Positions 47,446 through 56,882 of a stretch of 64,000 nucleotides of DNA are shown here, one piece after another. The stretch lies in NCBI RefSeq assembly GCF_030505195.1, contig NZ_CP129672.1, positions 3,072,501-3,136,500 of the forward strand, read 5' to 3'. How positions within the stretch are numbered: the stretch's first letter is position 1; each line of letters opens with the position of its first letter. The position numbers and the translations under genes are program-made. Below the pieces are notes generated by a model. That model was not told the origin of the DNA, ran no database searches, and worked only from the letters and a program-made list of their open reading frames with translations. The DNA is from Comamonas testosteroni. Lineage in GTDB: Bacteria > Pseudomonadota > Gammaproteobacteria > Burkholderiales > Burkholderiaceae_C.

Positions 47446-48951
47446 ATGTTCGAGAAAATCGTCTCGATGTTCCGCTACCTCAAATCGGCCGTGCCGTTTC
47501 GGCTGGTGCCTGCATTGATTGCCACCCTGGTGCTGATCGGTCTGCTGCTGACGCCGGTGCCGGCTGGGCTGGATACCAAGGCATGGCAGCTGGTGGCCAT
47601 CTTTCTGACGACCATCGTGGCGATCATTCTCAAGGTCATGCCCATAGGCGTGATGGCTCTGATGGCGATTGTCATCGTGTCGCTGTCTCAGGTGACCTCC
47701 AGCTCCTCCAAGGGGGCGATCACGGATGCGCTGAGCAGCTTTGCGAACCCCTTGATCTGGCTGATCGTGGTGGCTGTTCTGATCTCGCGCGGCCTCAAGA
47801 AAACGGGGCTCGGCAACCGCATCGGATTGCTGTTCATTGCGCTGATGGGCAAGCGCACCATAGGCATAGGTTACGGACTTGCGATCTGTGAGCTGGTGCT
47901 GGCCCCGTTCACGCCCAGCAACACGGCACGCGGCGGCGGTATCGTGCATCCGATCATGAAGTCCATTGCCAACGCCTTCGAATCGGACCCGGCCAAGGGA
48001 ACCCAGGGCAAGGTCGGGACCTATCTGGCGCTGGTCAACTACCATTCCAATCCGATCACTTCGGCCATGTTCCTGACCGCGACGGCACCCAATCCTCTGG
48101 TCGTGGACCTGGTGGCCAAGGCCACGGGTCAGTCCCTGCATCTGAGCTGGACAAGCTGGGCGCTGTACATGCTGCTGCCGGGCTTGCTGTGTCTGCTGCT
48201 GATGCCGCTGGCGGTCTATCTGCTGTCGCCTCCCGAGCTCAAGGCCACGCCCAATGCCGTGGAGTACGCGCGTGCCGAGATGGCCCGCATGGGCCCGCTG
48301 TCGGGCAAGGAGCGGGTGATGCTCGGGACCTTCGGCATGATGCTGCTGCTGTGGGCGAATGTGCCGCAGATGCTGTTCGGCCCGGCTCTCACGCTGGACC
48401 CGACCGTGGTGGCTTTTCTGGGTCTGTTCACCCTGATCATCACGGGGACCATCGACTGGGATGACGTGCTGTCCGAGAAAAGCGCCTGGGACACCCTGAT
48501 CTGGTTCGGTGCCCTGGTGATGCTGGCCGAGCAGCTCAATAGACTCGGGGTGGTCGCCTGGTTTGCCGAGGGCCTGAAAAATGCCATTGTCGCCAGCGGC
48601 CTGGACTGGCTGCCCGTGGCCGCCATTCTGGTGGGCGTCTTCGTCTTCTCGCACTATCTGTTTGCCAGCACCACTGCCCATATCAGCGCCATGATGCTGG
48701 CCTTTCTGACCGTGGGCGTGCAACTAATCCCGGCCGACTACGTCGTCCCCTTCATGCTGATGATGACGGCCGGCTCGGCCATCATGATGACGCTGACGCA
48801 CTACGCGACCGGAACATCGCCCATCATCTTCGGCAGCGGCTATGTGACTCTGGGTGTCTGGTGGCGTGTAGGTGCTGTCATGTGCGTGCTGGAGCTGCTG
48901 ATCTTCGCTGTCGTCGGAGCAGCCTGGTGGAAGCTGCTGGGGCTGTGGTGA
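47446..48951 (+). CDS. DASS-family anion:sodium/anion symporter or exchanger (CitT type)
   Basis: A 501-residue membrane protein with ~12-14 hydrophobic spans. Both SNT-type substrate motifs are present: FTPSNTARGGGIVHPI (~160) and LFASTTAHISAMMLAF (~405), and the signature NPITSAMFLTATAPNPL between them. Family members carry citrate, succinate, malate, 2-oxoglutarate or sulfate; this one resembles the bacterial CitT/plastid dicarboxylate group. The ATG at 47446 has AAGGA 6 bp upstream; upstream in-frame codons (from 47377) look non-coding. Substrate not resolved. Confidence 0.9.
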   Translation: MFEKIVSMFRYLKSAVPFRLVPALIATLVLIGLLLTPVPAGLDTKAWQLVAIFLTTIVAIILKVMPIGVMALMAIVIVSLSQVTSSSSKGAITDALSSFANPLIWLIVVAVLISRGLKKTGLGNRIGLLFIALMGKRTIGIGYGLAICELVLAPFTPSNTARGGGIVHPIMKSIANAFESDPAKGTQGKVGTYLALVNYHSNPITSAMFLTATAPNPLVVDLVAKATGQSLHLSWTSWALYMLLPGLLCLLLMPLAVYLLSPPELKATPNAVEYARAEMARMGPLSGKERVMLGTFGMMLLLWANVPQMLFGPALTLDPTVVAFLGLFTLIITGTIDWDDVLSEKSAWDTLIWFGALVMLAEQLNRLGVVAWFAEGLKNAIVASGLDWLPVAAILVGVFVFSHYLFASTTAHISAMMLAFLTVGVQLIPADYVVPFMLMMTAGSAIMMTLTHYATGTSPIIFGSGYVTLGVWWRVGAVMCVLELLIFAVVGAAWWKLLGLW

Positions 48952-48960
48952 GCTGTGGCG

Positions 48961-49551
48961 TCAGGTGGCGGTATGCAGGGGCTCGCCCAGGGACAGCATG
49001 AGTCGGTTGGCCCAATTGAAGAAGGCCGTGCCGTGAAGCGCATCGGAGATGGCGGCGTCGTCCAGGCCGGCGGCACGCAGCGCATCGATATGACTGGACT
49101 CCAGTGCGGGCGGTGTCTGCGTCAAGGCCACGGCAGCGGCAACGATGGCATTCCAGCGAGGGCCCAGGTCGGTGCCCGGACCTTCATCGAGCAGGCGCTG
49201 CACATCGGCAGCGCGATGCGAGAAATGCGTGGCAAAGCGCGCATGTACCGAAGCGCAGTAGATGCAGCCGTTGGTGCGTGAGGTTGCAGCTGCTGCCAGT
49301 TCACGCTCGGCACGCGGCAGGCCGGCATCGGGGTTGTAGAAGATGTCCTTGTCGGTGCGTGTGCGTGCTCCCAGCGTGTCCGGGTCGCGCGCCAGCAGCC
49401 GGAAATAGGTTGAATGCGCGCGCGCCGCATCCATCAGTCCCGCATAGTGGCGCTCGCTCAGCTCGCTCTCCTGCAGCGGAGCTATCCATGGCTGCCAGTC
49501 GAGCTGTTCCTGGGTGAAGCTCTGGACAGAGGTGTTGTGCGTAGTGGTCAT
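48961..49551 (-). CDS. AhpD-fold alkylhydroperoxidase-domain protein (Avi_7169-like) of the flavin monooxygenase cluster
   Basis: 196 residues. Its only two cysteines form the CxxC motif of the AhpD fold, GCIYCASVHARFATH, with the downstream His that activates it, so a peroxidase/disulfide reductase role is plausible. N-terminal QPWIAPLQESELSERHYAGLMDA and RTDKDIFYNPDAGLPRAERE match a subfamily that travels with luciferase-like monooxygenases. Its ATG overlaps the stop of the upstream CMD gene (ATGA at 49548-49551). Last gene of the minus-strand set; convergent with the DASS transporter gene. Confidence 0.85.
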   Translation of the reverse strand: MTTTHNTSVQSFTQEQLDWQPWIAPLQESELSERHYAGLMDAARAHSTYFRLLARDPDTLGARTRTDKDIFYNPDAGLPRAERELAAAATSRTNGCIYCASVHARFATHFSHRAADVQRLLDEGPGTDLGPRWNAIVAAAVALTQTPPALESSHIDALRAAGLDDAAISDALHGTAFFNWANRLMLSLGEPLHTAT

Positions 49552-50243
49552 GGCTGGGCTTGCAGGGCGATGGTGGAAGATGCCGTGGTGACTGAAGCCC
49601 GTGCGCCGAGCACGCGCAGCCCCGCCACGAGGCGGATCTGGAAGGACAGGAAAGAGGCGAGCTGGGAGAGGATGACGATATCGGTCTCGCTCCAGCCGGC
49701 CTGCTGCAGCGCCAGCAAAGCCTGGGCACTCGCATCGCGTGGGTGGTAGGCCAGCAGATGGGCGTGGGCCAGTGCGGCGCTCAGGCGCGGGCCTAGCAAG
49801 GCCGCATGAGCCGGATCCACGGCGTAGCTGGGGCCGCTCTGGTCCTCGCGGCTCAAGGGGCCGGCCGGATAAATTCCGTAGGGGCCGTGCGGGCCGCTGC
49901 CGGCCTGCAGGCTGGCAGCGCGCCCGCGCACCACTTCCGAGCTCACGGCAGCAGCCAGATCGGCATCCTCGGCCGCCAGGGCGCGTGTGTAGAAGGCCGT
50001 GCTGCGTGGCTCGCCATGCAGGCCTGCTGTGAAGGCGGCCAGCGTCAGGCGCTCGCGCAGCGAGACGGCTCCCGCAACGGGCTCGGCAGGGGTGAACAGC
50101 GCGGCAAAACTTTGCTGGGCCTGGGAGCGAGCCTCGCTGCGGTGGCGGCGGACCTGATCCAGTGTGCTCCCGGCAGCGATATCGGCGAGATGGTCGATCA
50201 CATCTTTGGGAAAGCGGGTCTGTGCGGTGATGCTCATGATCAT
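49548..50243 (-). CDS. Cysteine-free CMD-domain protein (Avi_7170-like) of the flavin monooxygenase cluster
   Basis: 231 residues of the carboxymuconolactone decarboxylase/AhpD fold, recognisable from DVIDHLADIAAGSTLDQVR and GWSETDIVILSQLASFLSFQIRLVAGLRVLG. The place of the AhpD CxxC is occupied by SFLSF; the protein contains no cysteine at all. It may be a structural or substrate-binding partner of the CxxC protein encoded next. Its ATG overlaps the stop of the monooxygenase gene (50240-50243). Function inferred only from fold and context. Confidence 0.85.
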   Translation of the reverse strand: MIMSITAQTRFPKDVIDHLADIAAGSTLDQVRRHRSEARSQAQQSFAALFTPAEPVAGAVSLRERLTLAAFTAGLHGEPRSTAFYTRALAAEDADLAAAVSSEVVRGRAASLQAGSGPHGPYGIYPAGPLSREDQSGPSYAVDPAHAALLGPRLSAALAHAHLLAYHPRDASAQALLALQQAGWSETDIVILSQLASFLSFQIRLVAGLRVLGARASVTTASSTIALQAQP

Positions 50244-51346
50244 GCGGCTTGAAGCAGTTGGGTCCGGACTGGGGGGTGGGAAGCGCCTGTGGGGGCCTCG
50301 CTGCGGCGCCAGCCAAGAGCCGGTGCCACGACGGACGCAGTCAGCTCGATGGAGCGCAGAATGGCCAGGTGCGGCGGGTCGATGGAGTGGACTTGGAACA
50401 CGATGTCGGTGGCTTGCGCCAGCGCCGTGTCGGCGCGCAGCGAGGCGATCACCTCCTCGGGAGTGCCCACATGCACGTCATAGGCTTCAATGAGCTGCTG
50501 CAGCGGCGCCTGTGGATCGACGCGTGTTGCCCATTGCGTGGATGCGGATGAAGCCTGGGCCGCATGACGCTGGGCCGAGCGGCGCAGCCCGGCCTCGGCC
50601 CATTGCAGCGCCTGAGAGCGCTTGTCGGATACCAGCAGGGTGCGTGAAGCCAGGATGCGCGGTGCGCGACCCGCGGGCAGGGCCGCGAGATAAGCATCGA
50701 TGATGGGGTTCTGTATCTCGGACAGCGTGGCCTGAGGCCGGCCTTCGGGTCGGGGCTGGGTGCGCGAGAGCATCAACCCGTCCCCGTTGGCGCCGGCGCG
50801 TGCCCCGCCTTCGACCGAGAACGTGGCTTGCCAGACGCGCTCCAGCAGCTGCGGGGCTGCGGGGTACAGGCGCACGCCGCCTGCCAGCTCGCGCCCGGCC
50901 CAGGCATCCTGCAGCACGGCGAAGTTGCGTGCGAAGACCGCGCCGCGCTCGCTGCCTGCGACGCCGAAGGCCTCGAAGGACTCTGCCGTGCCGCCCGTGC
51001 CCAGACCCACTTCGAGCCGGCCGCCCGACAGCAGGTCCAGCACGGCTGCGTCCTCGGCCACGCGCAGCGCATTTTCCAGCGGCAGCGTGACCACGCCCGT
51101 GCCCAGGCGGATGCGCCGCGTGCGGGCCGCCACATGCGAGAGAAAGACAAAGGGTGAGGGCAGGCCGCCCTCGCTTTCGTGGAAATGGTGCTGGGCGATC
51201 CATGCCGAGTCGAAGCCCTGGGCTTCGGCATGGGCGATCTGCTCGGTGACCAGGCGGTAGCGTTCGGCGGCCGGTACCTCATCGAGCAGGCGGCTGAAGA
51301 AGCCCAGGCGAGGTTGGTGAAGATTGTCAGGCGGGGTGAGGGACAA
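50240..51346 (-). CDS. Luciferase-like FMN-dependent monooxygenase (KPN_01858-like)
   Basis: 368 residues of the bacterial luciferase-like TIM-barrel family: RLGFFSRLLDEV, AEAQGFDSAWIAQHHFHESEGGLPSPFVFLSHVAARTRRIRLGTGVVTLP, ALRVAEDAAVLDLLSGGRLEVGLGTGG and DVHVGTPEEVIASLRAD. These use FMNH2 and O2 to oxidise alkyl, sulfur or nitrogen compounds. Start is TTG at 51346 with AAGGAG 8 bp upstream; it overlaps the preceding ATPase gene by 20 bp. Followed by the two AhpD-fold genes. No flavin reductase gene is visible nearby. Substrate unknown. Confidence 0.88.
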   Translation of the reverse strand: MSLTPPDNLHQPRLGFFSRLLDEVPAAERYRLVTEQIAHAEAQGFDSAWIAQHHFHESEGGLPSPFVFLSHVAARTRRIRLGTGVVTLPLENALRVAEDAAVLDLLSGGRLEVGLGTGGTAESFEAFGVAGSERGAVFARNFAVLQDAWAGRELAGGVRLYPAAPQLLERVWQATFSVEGGARAGANGDGLMLSRTQPRPEGRPQATLSEIQNPIIDAYLAALPAGRAPRILASRTLLVSDKRSQALQWAEAGLRRSAQRHAAQASSASTQWATRVDPQAPLQQLIEAYDVHVGTPEEVIASLRADTALAQATDIVFQVHSIDPPHLAILRSIELTASVVAPALGWRRSEAPTGASHPPVRTQLLQAA

Positions 51347-53015
51347 AATCGATGCTCCTTTTGCCGGGAATGGCGTCCATGAGTTCGCGCGTGTAGTCGC
51401 TGGTGGGGCGCAGGAATACGTCCTCGACGCTGCCCGCGTCCACCACCTTGCCTGCGCGCAGCACCGACACCGTGTCGGCGATCTGGCGCACCACGGCAAG
51501 GTCGTGCGAGATGAAGAGATAGCTCAGGCCCAGGTCCTGCTGCAACTGCGCGAGCAGGGTCAGGATCTGGGCCTGCACGGTCACGTCCAATGCCGAGACG
51601 GCTTCGTCCAGAACGACCACCTCGGGCTGCAGCACCAGGGCGCGTGCAATCGCCACGCGCTGGCGCTGGCCGCCCGAGAGCGCATGCGGGCGCCTTTCGA
51701 GCACGGCGGCCGGCAGGTCCACGCGTTTCAGCATGTCAAGCACGCGTTGGCGGCGCTCCTGAGTCGGTAGCGGCTCGAAGTTGAGCAGCGGCTCCTCGAT
51801 GATGTCGAAGACACGCTGGCGCGGGTCCAGCGAGCTGAACGGGTTCTGATAGACCAGCTGGACCTTGCGCCGCAACTGGCGCAGGGCCTCGCCGCGCAGG
51901 CCCGTGAGTTCGGTGCCGGCGATGCGGATGCGACCCGATGTGGGACGTCCCAGGCCCACGATGTCGCGTATGGTCGTGGTCTTGCCCGAGCCCGACTCGC
52001 CGACGATGGCGTGCGTGGAGCCCCGGCGCAGACGCAACGACAAGCCGTCCACGGCGCGGAAAACGCCGCGCCCGCGGCCGGGGGCATGGAAATCGTGTAC
52101 CAGGTCCTCGACCTCGATGGCCCAATCCTCGGTAGCGGCCGCAGCCGCCGCTGGCGCAGTGCGACGGGGCGCGGGCGTGAGCGAGGGAGCGTCGGACAGC
52201 AAGCGGCGCGTATAGGCGCTTTGTGGATTGCGCAGAAGCTCCAGTGTCGGGCCTTGCTCCTGAATGCGACCGCCCTGCATGACGATGAGGCGATGAGCGC
52301 GGTCTGCGGCCACGCCCAGGTCGTGGGTGACCAGCAGCACGGCGGTGCCGGTTTCGCGGCGCAGCTCATCGATCAGATCCAGTATGCGCCGCTGCACCGT
52401 GACGTCCAGGGCGCTGGTGGGTTCGTCAGCGATGATCAGCGCAGGTCGCAGCGCGATGGCGATGGCGATCAGCACGCGCTGGCGCATGCCGCCCGACAGC
52501 TCGTGCGGATACTGGCGCGCCCGCAGGGCGGGCTGGGACAGGCCCACGCGGGTCAGCAGGTCGATCACGCGCGCCTCGACGGCAGCGCGGTCGCGCAGGC
52601 CGTGAATGCGCAGTATTTCGCCTACCTGATCGCCCACGGTGCGCACGGGATTGAGCGAGGTGGTCGGGTCCTGGGGCACCAGGCTGAGCACGCGGCCGCG
52701 AATGCTGTTCCAGCGCGCGGGGCTCCAGTCCGAAACATCGGTGCCCTGCAGCCGGATGCTGCCTTGCTCGCGGCGCCCGTTGTCCGCCAGCAGGCCGATC
52801 ACGGCCTGGGCCGTGGTGGTCTTGCCTGAGCCCGATTCGCCGACCAGGGCCACGACCTCGCCTGGTGCTATCGAAAACGACAGGCCGTGGACCACGCGCT
52901 GCTCCTGGCCGCCGTGGTCACGGTAGGCGATGATCAGGTCCTGGACTTCGAGCAGCGGGGCGGCAGCAGCGGCAGGGATTGTCGTGGTGGGGCGGTCTTG
53001 CAGCAGGGCGCTCAT
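51327..53015 (-). CDS. ABC transporter double ATPase (fused DppD/DppF-type)
   Basis: 562 residues with two complete nucleotide-binding domains. Domain 1: Walker [13 protein letters not shown], signature LSGGMRQRV, Walker [14 protein letters not shown]. Domain 2 (from ~residue 300): [22 protein letters not shown] and [12 protein letters not shown] linker rich in Pro/Ala joins them. Such fused pairs energise oligopeptide/nickel-type importers. The ATG overlaps the preceding permease stop (ATGA at 53012-53015). Note the second Walker B has DEAVSALD instead of DEPTSALD, seen also in glutathione-type transporters. Confidence 0.92.
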   Translation of the reverse strand: MSALLQDRPTTTIPAAAAAPLLEVQDLIIAYRDHGGQEQRVVHGLSFSIAPGEVVALVGESGSGKTTTAQAVIGLLADNGRREQGSIRLQGTDVSDWSPARWNSIRGRVLSLVPQDPTTSLNPVRTVGDQVGEILRIHGLRDRAAVEARVIDLLTRVGLSQPALRARQYPHELSGGMRQRVLIAIAIALRPALIIADEPTSALDVTVQRRILDLIDELRRETGTAVLLVTHDLGVAADRAHRLIVMQGGRIQEQGPTLELLRNPQSAYTRRLLSDAPSLTPAPRRTAPAAAAAATEDWAIEVEDLVHDFHAPGRGRGVFRAVDGLSLRLRRGSTHAIVGESGSGKTTTIRDIVGLGRPTSGRIRIAGTELTGLRGEALRQLRRKVQLVYQNPFSSLDPRQRVFDIIEEPLLNFEPLPTQERRQRVLDMLKRVDLPAAVLERRPHALSGGQRQRVAIARALVLQPEVVVLDEAVSALDVTVQAQILTLLAQLQQDLGLSYLFISHDLAVVRQIADTVSVLRAGKVVDAGSVEDVFLRPTSDYTRELMDAIPGKRSIDFVPHPA

Positions 53016-53944
53016 GCCGGCCTCCGCGCGAATGAGGTGCCGATGCGGTTGGCTGCCAGCACCACGGCCACCACGACCAGGCCCGGTGCCGTGGTCATCC
53101 ACCATGCGGTGGCGATGTAGTTGCGCCCTTCGGCGATCAGCAAGCCCCATTCGGGCGTGGGCGGTGGCGCTCCGTAGCCCAGAAAGCCCAGCGTGGAAAT
53201 CGACAGGATGGCCGAGCCGAACTGCAGTGCGGCCAGGGCCACCACCGAAGTCAGCGAATTGGGCAGCACATGGCGCCACAGCACGGCGGCAAAGCGTCCG
53301 CCGCTGCCGAAGGCCGACTCCACATAGTCAGAGCGCCGCACGCGAACCACTTCGGAGCGCACCAGGCGCGCGAAGCCGGCCACGGATGCCACCCCCACGG
53401 CGATGGCCGCATTGATGGTGCCAAAGCCCAGCAAGATGATGATGGTCAGCGACAGCAGCAGCGAGGGCACGGCCAGCAGCACGTCGACCAGGCGCATCAG
53501 CGCGTCATCGACGCGGCCGCCCGTGGCTCCGGCCAGCAGGCCGATCAGCGTGCCCGCCACCAGGCCCACGGCCACGGCCAGGAAAGCGCCAGACAGTGAG
53601 TGCACGGAGCCATGCACCACGCGGGCCCAGAGATCACGCCCCAGCGCATCCGTGCCCAGCCAGTGTGCGAGGCCGGGCGCCAGCAACTGTTGACCGGCCT
53701 GGCCGACGACGGGATTCTGATGTGCAAACCAGCCCGGAACCAGTGCCCACAGTGCGGCCGCGGCAATCACTAGCCAGGCCAGGGCCAGCGTGGGCGACAG
53801 GCGCCTGAGCCTTTGCAGATCGATGAGGACGGGGCGAAGGCTTTTGGCGGCCGCTGCCGGCGAGGGGGCTTGCCTGGGCGTTGCGGAGGACGCGACGCTG
53901 GAAGCCTGGGACTTGGGAATGATGGTCGAGACGGCGGTGTTCAT
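53012..53944 (-). CDS. ABC transporter permease, DppC type
   Basis: 310 residues: an Ala/Ser/Pro-rich N-terminus, one early membrane span (LSPTLALAWLVIAAAALWALVPGW), the OppC-like segment HWLGTDALGRDLWARVVHGS, and five further spans with the EAA-loop block GFARLVRSEVVRVRRSDYVESAFGSGG and LPNSLTSVVALAALQFGSAILSISTLGFLG. Forms the membrane channel with the DppB-type partner. ATG overlaps the partner's stop (53941-53944). Confidence 0.9.
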   Translation of the reverse strand: MNTAVSTIIPKSQASSVASSATPRQAPSPAAAAKSLRPVLIDLQRLRRLSPTLALAWLVIAAAALWALVPGWFAHQNPVVGQAGQQLLAPGLAHWLGTDALGRDLWARVVHGSVHSLSGAFLAVAVGLVAGTLIGLLAGATGGRVDDALMRLVDVLLAVPSLLLSLTIIILLGFGTINAAIAVGVASVAGFARLVRSEVVRVRRSDYVESAFGSGGRFAAVLWRHVLPNSLTSVVALAALQFGSAILSISTLGFLGYGAPPPTPEWGLLIAEGRNYIATAWWMTTAPGLVVVAVVLAANRIGTSFARRPA

Positions 53945-54888
53945 GCCCGGTTCTCCACAGAATGACGCAAACGAGGATCGAGCAGCGGGTAGAGCAGGTC
54001 CACGGCGAGGTTGATGAGCACGAAGGCGGCGGCCGAGACCACGACCACCGCCTGGAGCACGGCCGTGTCCTGGTTGCCCACGGCCTGCTGGGTCAGCGTG
54101 CCCAGGCCGTTGAGGCCGAACACGGCCTCCGTCACCACGGCACCGGCCAGCAGCTCGCCGAACAGCACGCCGGCAATCGTCAATGCCGGCAGCAAGGCAT
54201 TGCGCGCCACATGGTGCAGCAGCACCCAGGCGCGAGAGGCGCCCTTGGCGCGGGCTACGGCCACGAAAGGCTGGGCCAGCACGGTGTCGATATTGCGCAG
54301 CAGGATCTGGGCCAGCGGCGCCGAAATTGGGACGGCCAGCGTCAGCGTGGGCAGGACCAGGCCTTCCCAGGGGCCGGGATTGATGACGGGAATCCAGCCC
54401 AGACGGAAGGACAGCACCTGGATCAGCATGATGCCCAGCCAGAAAACGGGCACGGAGACGAAGACCGAGGGCAGGGCTTGCAGGGCATTGCGCAGCCAGG
54501 CCAGAGGCGCGAGGCTGGCCGCCGCCGCAAGCGCTATGGCCAGCAGCGCCGCCGTGGAAAAGCCCAGGCCTGCCAGGCGCAGCGTGGGCGGCAGACTGGT
54601 GGCCAGGCCCTGGCTCACGGGAACGCCGGCTTGCAAGGAGTAGCCGAAGTGGCCCGTGAGGAACTGCCCCAGGGTGTGCAGGTATTGCTGCCAGACGGGC
54701 TGATCGGCCCCATAGGCGGCGCGGATGTCGGCGATCTCCTGCGGGCCCAGGCCCAGCTCGGGGTTCAGGAACTTGATCAGCACGGCGTCGCCCGGCAGCA
54801 GCTGCAGCAGGATGAAAGAAGCCGTGAAAGCGGCCCACAGCACCAGGGCGGCCTGTGCGATGCGGCCAAGCAGATAGCGGCGTGACAT
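53941..54888 (-). CDS. ABC transporter permease, DppB type
   Basis: 315 residues: N-terminal span RRYLLGRIAQAALVLWAAFTASFILLQLLPGD, then LGPQEIADIRAAYGADQPVWQQYLHTLGQFLTGHFGYSLQ typical of DppB, and the EAA loop FVAVARAKGASRAWVLLHHVARNALLPALT. Membrane partner of the DppC-type gene, 27 bp downstream of the binding-protein gene. Confidence 0.92.
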   Translation of the reverse strand: MSRRYLLGRIAQAALVLWAAFTASFILLQLLPGDAVLIKFLNPELGLGPQEIADIRAAYGADQPVWQQYLHTLGQFLTGHFGYSLQAGVPVSQGLATSLPPTLRLAGLGFSTAALLAIALAAAASLAPLAWLRNALQALPSVFVSVPVFWLGIMLIQVLSFRLGWIPVINPGPWEGLVLPTLTLAVPISAPLAQILLRNIDTVLAQPFVAVARAKGASRAWVLLHHVARNALLPALTIAGVLFGELLAGAVVTEAVFGLNGLGTLTQQAVGNQDTAVLQAVVVVSAAAFVLINLAVDLLYPLLDPRLRHSVENRA

Positions 54889-54915
54889 GGGTGCGCCTCC
54901 TTTGTCGGTGCGCGC

Positions 54916-56628
54916 TCAGCGCTTGGCCAGCCAGGTGCTGTAGAAGCTGGGGCGGCCCACGGCCTCGAAGCCCACTTCACGCACCCAGGTCGCACCCGCG
55001 AAGGCCTGGGGCTCCTCGAAGATCGGGATCACATAGGCCTGGTCGATCAGATAGTTCTGCACCTCGCCGGTCAGCGCCAGGCGCCGGTTGGCATCGGTCT
55101 CGGCAGCAATGGCATCGAACAGGTGGTTGAGCTTGCTGTCCTCGAAGGACTTGACCTTCTGGCTCACACCGCCTTTTTGCAGCAGCACATTGCGATTGCT
55201 CGGGTAGTAATTGCTCTTGATCACGTCGGGATCGGCGCGGCCCACCATGCCCGGCAGCACGCCGGTCTTGTCGGGGTCCAGCGTATCCACCGTGCGGCTG
55301 CCCGAGTCTCCGGCCAGCACATTGAGCTTGATGCCCAGCCTGGCCCATTGCTGGGCCACCAGTTGCAAGGTCTCCTTGTTCTGCGGCTGTGGCAGGGACT
55401 CGTAGGTCGAGAGCACGAAGTCCTGGCCGTTCTTCTGGCGCAGGCCGTTGGCGCCCAGGCTCCAGCCGGCCTCGTCGAGCAATTGCCTGGCCCTGGCCTC
55501 GTCAAAGACCAGCTTGGCCGACAGGTCCACATAGCCGGCTGCCGTGGAGGCGATCACCGAACGTGCCTGAGGGTAGCGCGGCGAGAACAGGGTCTCCACA
55601 ATCTCCTTGGTATTGGTGCCATGCAGCAGGGCCTGGCGCACCTTGAGGTCGGCCACCAGGGCGTTGTCGGGGCGGATCGCGATGCTGTTGTTCACACCGC
55701 GCGTGGATGGTGCGTAGATGGTGAACTTCTGCTGCTCCACGCGCTTTTCGTCATAGGCCTGGACCTGGCGGATGAAGCCGGCCTGGCCGGCCAGCAGCGC
55801 ACCTATGCGCACGCTGTCCTCGGGGGTGACGATGAACTTGACTTCATCCAGGCGTGCGCGGCCCTGATGGGCCAGCTTGGCCGGACCCCAGCGGTAGTCC
55901 TGGCGCGCCTTGAGTACCAGCTCCTTGCCCAGGGTCTCGCTGGCCACCACGAAGGGGCCCGAACCTATGATGCGCGTGGCGTCGCCCAGCTCCTCGAATG
56001 GACGATCCAGCGTGGCCGGCGAGACCAGGCCCGAGCCGATCACCGAAGTGCCCTGGAGAAAGCCCGGTGAGGGCTTTTTGAAGAAGAACTTCACAGTCAG
56101 CGGATCGACGACTTCGCTGCGCTCGTAATTGTTGATGACCTCGGAAACCGGCTGCTTGAGCGCCTTGTTGCCCAGACCGTAGGTGTCGAAGTTGCGCGCC
56201 ACGGCGGCTGCGTCCAGCGGTGATCCGTCCGAGAAGCTCACGCCGGAGCGCAGCTTGAAGCTGTACTCGGTGGCATCGGCGTTCACGGTCCAGGACTCGG
56301 CGATCCAGGGCTGGATCTCCAGTGTTTCGGGGTCCTGGTAGGTCAGCTTGTCCGTGATCTGGTTGAGCACGCCACCGTTGGGATAAAAGCCTCCGGCAGG
56401 CGGATAGAGGTTGGTATGTGCCTGCTGTTCCAGGTAGACCAGGGTGCCGCCCTGAGCCGGCTTGGCCGAGGCATCGGCCTGGGCCGTGCCGGATTGCCTG
56501 GAGCAGCCAGCCAGCAGCATGCTGCCCGTCAGCACTGCCACTGCGGCCCATAGAGTCTGGCGTTTGGCCGACTTGTTCACTGGCTGTTTGATCGACGGAT
56601 CCGTCTGCGAAGGGAAAAACACGTTCAT
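54916..56628 (-). CDS. ABC transporter substrate-binding lipoprotein (SBP_bac_5, KPN_01854-like)
   Basis: About 570 residues. Lipoprotein signal with lipobox LAGC (VAVLTGSMLLAGC), then the SBP family 5 fold: GGTLVYLEQQAHTNLYPPAGGFYPNGGVLNQITDKL, WIAESWTVNADATEYSFKLRSGVSFSDGSPLDA, IIGSGPFVVASE and FEDSKLNHLFDAIAAETDANRR. Binds the imported compound and delivers it to the permeases. ATG at 56628 is chosen; ATG at 56643 is also possible and GTG at 56622 is best spaced from a GAGG. The ligand is not predictable; the family covers peptides, nickel, opines and glutathione. First gene of the minus-strand set. Confidence 0.88.
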   Translation of the reverse strand: MNVFFPSQTDPSIKQPVNKSAKRQTLWAAVAVLTGSMLLAGCSRQSGTAQADASAKPAQGGTLVYLEQQAHTNLYPPAGGFYPNGGVLNQITDKLTYQDPETLEIQPWIAESWTVNADATEYSFKLRSGVSFSDGSPLDAAAVARNFDTYGLGNKALKQPVSEVINNYERSEVVDPLTVKFFFKKPSPGFLQGTSVIGSGLVSPATLDRPFEELGDATRIIGSGPFVVASETLGKELVLKARQDYRWGPAKLAHQGRARLDEVKFIVTPEDSVRIGALLAGQAGFIRQVQAYDEKRVEQQKFTIYAPSTRGVNNSIAIRPDNALVADLKVRQALLHGTNTKEIVETLFSPRYPQARSVIASTAAGYVDLSAKLVFDEARARQLLDEAGWSLGANGLRQKNGQDFVLSTYESLPQPQNKETLQLVAQQWARLGIKLNVLAGDSGSRTVDTLDPDKTGVLPGMVGRADPDVIKSNYYPSNRNVLLQKGGVSQKVKSFEDSKLNHLFDAIAAETDANRRLALTGEVQNYLIDQAYVIPIFEEPQAFAGATWVREVGFEAVGRPSFYSTWLAKR

Positions 56629-56882
56629 ACCTCGTCGCCACATGGCGTTGAAAACTCAGGTTCCGGACGCATTGCCGCAGCGGCTGTCCGGATTCATGGC
56701 TCTCATGCTATCGACGCCAAATATTCGTGTTCATATATTGAGTAGCATCGTTATTTGAAAAACAACTAAGAGGCTGGCGCCTGCATATTTGCTGAGCGCA
56801 TAAGCGCAGGCGAATTCCTTTGTTGGTCCGGCAGGCCGCTCTCACAACAATGGCCAGGCATTCCTTCATCGAAAGCCCGCTC
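56629..56882. promoter_or_regulatory. Divergent control region of the monooxygenase/ABC cluster
   Basis: 254 bp between the binding-protein gene and the OsmC-like gene. An AT-rich block at 56705-56770 (CGCCAAATATTCGTGTTCAT, ATATTGAGTAGCATCG, TTATTTGAAAAACAAC) contrasts with the GC-rich genes and is where promoters and an activator site, of the CysB/LysR kind, would be expected. No regulator gene is present within the cluster. Confidence 0.5.

Noticed and set aside
47158..48723. A 521-codon minus-strand frame opposite the DASS transporter
   Set aside because: Low-complexity His/Gln/Arg shadow frame opposite a conserved transporter.
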